From positions 1 through 17,875 of the forward strand of contig CAZOBP010000045.1 of the NCBI GenBank assembly GCA_964577995.1: a stretch of 17,875 nucleotides of DNA, written 5' to 3'. Below the pieces are notes generated by a model. It searched no databases, was not told the DNA's origin, and saw nothing but the letters and a program-made list of their open reading frames with translations. Every line of letters starts with the position of its first letter. Position 1 is the first letter of the stretch. This DNA comes from JAUVXJ01 sp964577995. GTDB taxonomy: Bacteria; Chloroflexota; Anaerolineae; UBA7937; B3-Chlor. Made by a program: the position numbers and the translations under genes. Below are positions 14,442 through 17,875 of the stretch, piece by piece.

Positions 14442-15194
14442 TCACGGCTGCTGCGGTGTGTACAGTCCAATCAGTTCCGCCTCGCCCAACACGTGTCCTT
14501 CCATCACCCCCAGCAACTCAGCCGTGGTCGCCTCTGCCTGCAAGTCGAGGATGGTATTGAGGGCATAGAGTGTGAAGATGTAGCGATGTGTGTCACCGGG
14601 ACATGGACCGTCGTAGCCGACCAGATTGATGGGGGCGCCGCCCGGGAAAGTCTGCCCCTCGTCGACGTAGAGCGCGAAGCTGTTCGTACCCTGGAGTGTG
14701 CCATCGGGCAACGTAGCCTCTGCCGATAATGCCTCCGGCAAACCGGTGGAGCTGGCAGGGATACTGTAGACGACCCAATGCACAAAGCCAGGCGGATCAG
14801 AATCGGGATCGTCGACTGTTAGTGCAAGGCTCTGGGTCCCCTCCGGCACTCCTGTCCACTCGAGCGGCGGCGATAGGTTTGCCCCCTCGCAGGAGTACTG
14901 CACGGCGATCGCCCCCTCTGGCTCGAAGGTGCTGCTCGAGATCTCGAACGGAGGCGCTGGAGTAGGAGTGGGCGCTGTCTCCTCTTCCTCGGGTGGGGCC
15001 GGAGTAGCCGTTGGTTCGGCCGGTTCCGGCGTAGGTGGGAGCGGAGTGGCGGTGGCGTGCGCAGGAGTCGGCTCCTCCGGTGGGGCAGCCGGTTCTTCAG
15101 CGGCTGATGGGCGCTCATCACCGGGGCCGCATGCTGCCAAGGTCAGGGCGGTCACCACGGCGAGCACCGCGAGCAACGTAACTGTTCTCTTCAT
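14442..15194 (-). CDS. PEBP-family (YbhB/YbcL-like) lipoprotein
   Basis: 250 residues. A signal peptide (MKRTVTLLAVLAVVTALTLAACG) ends in a lipobox LAAC with the modified Cys at 22. A long Pro/Thr/Glu-rich linker (~27-80, TPTPAPP-type repeats) would hold the domain away from the membrane. Residues ~82-250 are a phosphatidylethanolamine-binding/Raf-kinase-inhibitor-like domain: ISSSTFEPEGAI, CEGANLSPPLEWTGVP, DDPDSDPPGFVHWVVY and GYDGPCPGDTHRYIFTLYAL. The conserved Asp-Pro-Asp and the GxHW-like FVHW are present. Bacterial members bind small anionic ligands, but their role is unclear. A very good AAGGAGG ribosome site precedes the ATG. The damaged DUF3592-like gene ends 41 bases upstream. Confidence 0.9.
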   Translation of the reverse strand: MKRTVTLLAVLAVVTALTLAACGPGDERPSAAEEPAAPPEEPTPAHATATPLPPTPEPAEPTATPAPPEEEETAPTPTPAPPFEISSSTFEPEGAIAVQYSCEGANLSPPLEWTGVPEGTQSLALTVDDPDSDPPGFVHWVVYSIPASSTGLPEALSAEATLPDGTLQGTNSFALYVDEGQTFPGGAPINLVGYDGPCPGDTHRYIFTLYALNTILDLQAEATTAELLGVMEGHVLGEAELIGLYTPQQP

Positions 15195-15235
15195 GTTTCT
15201 CCTCCTTGGTCAGAGTCCGACGCTGGCCTGCTCTC

Positions 15236-15699
15236 TCAGAACAGGGACGCTGCGCGACGTCTGAGGACGGCCCTACGTGCCACGACCAACACCGTAGCAA
15301 CTGCGATGACGATGGGTGGCAGACCAACGGAGGTGATGAGCGTTGGCGCAAGCCACAGACGCTTCTAGGAGATGACTCGCGCGTCTTGTACATCGTCAGG
15401 AACACACAGCACAGTCACCTCAGCGCCGACCTGATAGTCGGGTGGTATGGACCCGATGCCGTCTTGGGAGCGCACTACGTCTCCGTGCCGCGTCTCGAAG
15501 TCGACCAGCGGGGTGTACGCTGCTCCACCGTCCGCAAAGGCGCGCCAGACATTGTCCACCACCGTCCCTCGCGTGCAGACCTAAGTGTACCCCATCTGTA
15601 TCGTCTTGTAGACCTCCAAGAGGTCGATGAGCAGGAAGGGAGCGCCCACGACAGTTGGAATGAGTACGGCCGCCCGGTCAGTCTTGCCGACATTGCCAT
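15236..15699 (-). pseudogene. DUF3592-like membrane protein with two in-frame TAG codons
   Basis: One minus-strand frame is coherent across this region except for TAG at 15583-15581 and TAG at 15367-15365. Part 1 has a membrane helix (AAVLIPTVVGAPFLLIDLLE). Part 2 (65-70 residues) matches the DUF3592 core: GTVVDNVW, YTPLVDFETRHGDVV, VGAEVTVLCVPDDVQDARVIS. Part 3 (KRLWLAPTLITSVGLPPIVI and on) is a second membrane helix with a basic tail, ending at TGA 15238-15236. Helix-domain-helix is the normal DUF3592 layout, and both TAG codons fall where a sense codon, perhaps Trp (TGG), is expected. The start is unclear: ATG 15699 lies in another frame and would need an indel. Decay is the simplest reading, since TAG ends many genes in this window. 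Confidence 0.55.
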
Positions 15700-15867
15700 G
15701 AGTGGCCCCACTGCTACCCCTTCCCCCAAAGCGTACCAAGTGTCTGGGAGGCCTTCCGAGGCATCACGTCTGCTCTTGAGCTGCCCACGGGATCGTCCGG
15801 CGCATCGGTGACTGAGCAGGTAGCGCTCATACTCCCAGAATGAGAATGCTGACTCTTGACCGCGCAG

Positions 15868-16434
15868 TCACCCGCAGACCGTGCAGAGAACACCGCATAG
15901 CGCCAAGAGCAAGATGACAGCGTACAGAGCTAGGAATAGGTAGACAACAGCGAAGGCCACGCTTCTCGCGCGAAAGCGTGCCAATCCGGCCATACTCAGC
16001 TTCACATGATTACCGTCAACTGCGATGTCCACGCAGTCGCCACCCGCGAGGTCTCCACCACGCGAAACAGTGACCACGGCATCCCGGAGGTGTTTATGCT
16101 CCAATTCGCGCGCCGACCAGAGGTAGTAGTCAGCGTACACGATTTCGCGCTTGATGAGCATGAGCCACAAGAGGCCAAGGACGAGGCCTCCCACCGGTAG
16201 CGCGAGGGAGAGGACCCGAGTGAGCACCACCCACGGCAAGTCTTTGCCCGGACTCGTGAGTACCAGGGTGACCGCAGCAACCACTATGCTGTTGGCCAAC
16301 AGCATGATGTTGAACCTTGCCCACCACTGCTCTCCTTGATAGGTCCACAGGTCGATCGCTGCCTGATAGCCAATGAGCGCCATGTGGAGCCCGTCACTTC
16401 CTGAGTCTACGTCGGACGACCGAACTTCAGCCAT
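15868..16434 (-). CDS. Three-helix membrane protein of unknown function
   Basis: 188 residues; I do not recognise the family with confidence. An N-terminal soluble segment (~1-38, with LHMALIGYQAAIDLWTYQGE) is followed by membrane helices at ~40-60 and ~69-94. A soluble, mixed-charge section (~96-155, including KREIVYADYYLWSARELEHK) follows, and a third helix at ~158-185 is Cys-containing at its end. The pattern of a short helix with Tyr and Trp just before the first membrane segment recalls the RipA-like octameric membrane proteins and, more loosely, SLATT-type effectors. Both are weak suggestions. The ATG has an excellent GGAGGGG ribosome site. It lies upstream of the damaged DUF3592-like gene and downstream of the DapA-Fae fusion, all on the same strand. 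Confidence 0.7.
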   Translation of the reverse strand: MAEVRSSDVDSGSDGLHMALIGYQAAIDLWTYQGEQWWARFNIMLLANSIVVAAVTLVLTSPGKDLPWVVLTRVLSLALPVGGLVLGLLWLMLIKREIVYADYYLWSARELEHKHLRDAVVTVSRGGDLAGGDCVDIAVDGNHVKLSMAGLARFRARSVAFAVVYLFLALYAVILLLALCGVLCTVCG

Positions 16435-16558
16435 TCTCCCCTCCGCAGCTTGTTCCCCACCGTCCTAGTGCGCGGGCGTGTCCACCTCTATGAAGAACAT
16501 ACGAGCCCAATGCTTCACTTCTGAGTCTGCATCTCCAGGAGATCTAACGCTGGACGCC

Positions 16559-17875
16559 TCATGGTGCGTAGCGCAGAGGGTGACGTGCCGCTTCCTTCTC
16601 GTGAAGCAGTTCCTCCACAGTAGGTCGTCCTTCGATGGCCTTGCGCAAGGCAGCTCGCATCGCCTTGTAGTTGTTGATCGTTATCCGTCTACGGTTCGCG
16701 GCCGAGGGATGGACGAAGGCGTTGACGATCATCACCAGGTCGTCCAGGGCCCCTTCAGGAAGGAACCCATCGTTCAGACTGGCCTGGATAGCCATCACGA
16801 TTCCCTCGACGGCGTTGTCGTAGATGTGGCGCGCCTGCTTCTTGGTGCGCACGGTAACGGTGGGCACCAGGAGAGTACGCGGCCGCTCGAAGATGATCCT
16901 CAGCTCCGTCAGGTTCTTGCCCGATGGGTCGTCCGGTTCGGGTCTGCTGAGGGCCTCCTCGAGGGCTGTGCCCACAGGTCCGTCTTTGAGTCCGACGAGC
17001 AGGTCCACGTGGGCGATCTCGAAATCCGGTGGACCGGCATACCCTTCTCCGACCAGCATAGTGAAATCGGTGACTGATGTCGGGGTCAAAGGTGTGGCGG
17101 GCACGGCGGTCTTAACCTTCTTGCCCTGGCCAAGATCGTACTCCATACCGCGTGGGGGGATCTTGCCCAGTTCCTCTAATTGCACGCGGAGCTCGTCGGC
17201 GTCCTCTCGACGGAAGGCGCCGCCAGGCATGATGGGGTGGCGAGAATCCCCCACCTCGACGCCCATCATGCGCAACCCCTCCTTCACGGCCTGTGTGGAG
17301 CCGCAACGGACGACGATGCGCACCAGGCGCTGTACGTCTCGCTGTCGCTCCTGCGCCTCGTGGATTCTGCCCTCCATGGTGTGGGCGTAGATCTCTTGCC
17401 AGATGTCCGGTATGAGGTTCGCGCTGGCCAGGATGGCCCCGTCTGCGCCTGCCGCCAGGGCTGCCATCACGATCTCGTCGTGTCCGCAGATGATGGCGAT
17501 CTGTCCCTTGACCTTTTCGAGAAGAGCTGCCAGGAAGGGGACATCGCCGCTGGAGTCCTTGATGCCCACCACGTTGTCTAGATAGGCCATCCCTTCGGCC
17601 GTCCACCATCTGTAGTGAGTGCCGGCGGTTTGGGGGATGTTGTAGAGAATGATCGGCAGTCCCACCTTCGAGACTGCTTCGTAGTGTTCGTACACCTCGT
17701 TGTACGCGGGCTTGAGGTAGAAGGGAGCGACCACCAGGGCCGCCGTGGCACCAGCGTCTTTGGCGTACTCTGTGAGAGCGACCGTGTCCCTGGTATTCGT
17801 GCAGCCGGTGCCGGCTATGACAGGGATGCGACCTCCCACCTCGTCTATGGTGACGTCGATGAGTCGTCGCTTCTC
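16559..17875 (-). CDS. DHDPS/DapA-family aldolase fused to a Fae-like domain (5' partial)
   Basis: 438 residues are visible; roughly 60 N-terminal residues lie beyond the window. Visible residues ~1-237 are a DapA-family (beta/alpha)8 barrel: GGRIPVIAGTG, VVAPFYLKP, catalytic Tyr78 in ILYNIP and Schiff-base Lys106 in VGIKDSSGD. The usual YNvPgRtG is YNIPQTAG, so the Arg that grips the normal DapA substrate is absent and the substrate probably differs. After a linker, residues ~272-432 resemble formaldehyde-activating enzyme: EIAHVDLLVG with the catalytic-position His289, then LLVPTVTVRTKKQARHIYDN, VEGIVMAIQASLNDGFLP and NNYKAMRAALRKAIEG. Fae condenses formaldehyde with tetrahydromethanopterin. 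The FGPAQ stretch of Fae is not conserved here. The pairing suggests an aldol cleavage releasing an aldehyde that the second domain captures; this is inference. Confidence 0.82.
   Translation of the reverse strand, partial: EKRRLIDVTIDEVGGRIPVIAGTGCTNTRDTVALTEYAKDAGATAALVVAPFYLKPAYNEVYEHYEAVSKVGLPIILYNIPQTAGTHYRWWTAEGMAYLDNVVGIKDSSGDVPFLAALLEKVKGQIAIICGHDEIVMAALAAGADGAILASANLIPDIWQEIYAHTMEGRIHEAQERQRDVQRLVRIVVRCGSTQAVKEGLRMMGVEVGDSRHPIMPGGAFRREDADELRVQLEELGKIPPRGMEYDLGQGKKVKTAVPATPLTPTSVTDFTMLVGEGYAGPPDFEIAHVDLLVGLKDGPVGTALEEALSRPEPDDPSGKNLTELRIIFERPRTLLVPTVTVRTKKQARHIYDNAVEGIVMAIQASLNDGFLPEGALDDLVMIVNAFVHPSAANRRRITINNYKAMRAALRKAIEGRPTVEELLHEKEAARHPLRYAP

Noticed and set aside
15236..15699. 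Genome-wide reassignment of TAG as a sense codon
   Set aside because: At least eight good genes in this window end in TAG at the expected family length, so TAG functions as stop here.
15700..15867. A protein-like stretch (SAFSFWEYERYLLSHRC and on) just after the three-helix membrane protein
   Set aside because: It has no start codon of its own before an unrelated frame takes over and matches no family I recognise; it may be decayed DNA next to the DUF3592-like remnant.
16531..16543. A palindromic ATCTCCAGGAGAT downstream of the DapA-Fae gene
   Set aside because: The arms leave a single central base, so it cannot form a normal terminator hairpin, and a lone short dyad gives no basis for calling an operator.

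Overview
The window is GC-rich chromosomal DNA from a bacterium, densely packed with genes on both strands. The gene set is a Clp ATPase tail, a CIRCE-controlled hrcA-grpE-dnaK cluster followed by dnaJ-prmA-rsmE, a PlsY-like acyltransferase paralogue, a B12-binding radical SAM protein and a formaldehyde-activating-enzyme-like domain. This set and the style of the proteins suggest a Chloroflexota lineage, possibly Anaerolineae or Dehalococcoidia-like. That placement is an inference, because no rRNA or other decisive marker is present.

Layout. 1-353 (+): the C-terminal end of a ClpB/ClpC-type chaperone, closed by a strong hairpin. 463-1569 (-) and 1812-3230 (+): a membrane acyltransferase-like protein and a B12-binding radical SAM protein, fired divergently from two good sigma-70-type promoters. 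3614-5250 (+): a NYN-domain protein with C-terminal LOTUS-like helical domains, followed by a PlsY-like gene broken by a frameshift at a run of seven G. 5319-12030 (-): the heat-shock block. Reading leftwards it runs CIRCE operator, hrcA, grpE, dnaK, a perfect terminator hairpin, then dnaJ, prmA and rsmE. HrcA represses the block through CIRCE. GrpE, DnaK and DnaJ form the Hsp70 folding machine. PrmA and RsmE modify the ribosome (protein L11 and 16S rRNA).

12066-12248 (-) is a small one-helix membrane ORF upstream of the heat-shock promoter, with its own promoter-like sequence. 12636-14183 (-) encodes the most unusual protein in the window: two N-terminal membrane helices, a RuvB-like AAA+ domain whose catalytic motifs are almost all altered, and an intact-looking Mrr-type nuclease domain. 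14442-16434 (-) holds a PEBP-family lipoprotein, a DUF3592-like gene interrupted by two in-frame TAG codons, and a three-helix membrane protein of unclear function. 16559-17875 (-) is a DHDPS/DapA-family aldolase fused to a Fae-like (formaldehyde-activating enzyme) domain; its N-terminus lies outside the window.

The best candidates for something undescribed are the membrane-anchored pseudo-RuvB/Mrr nuclease and the DapA-Fae fusion. No tRNA, rRNA, CRISPR array or insertion sequence was recognised.
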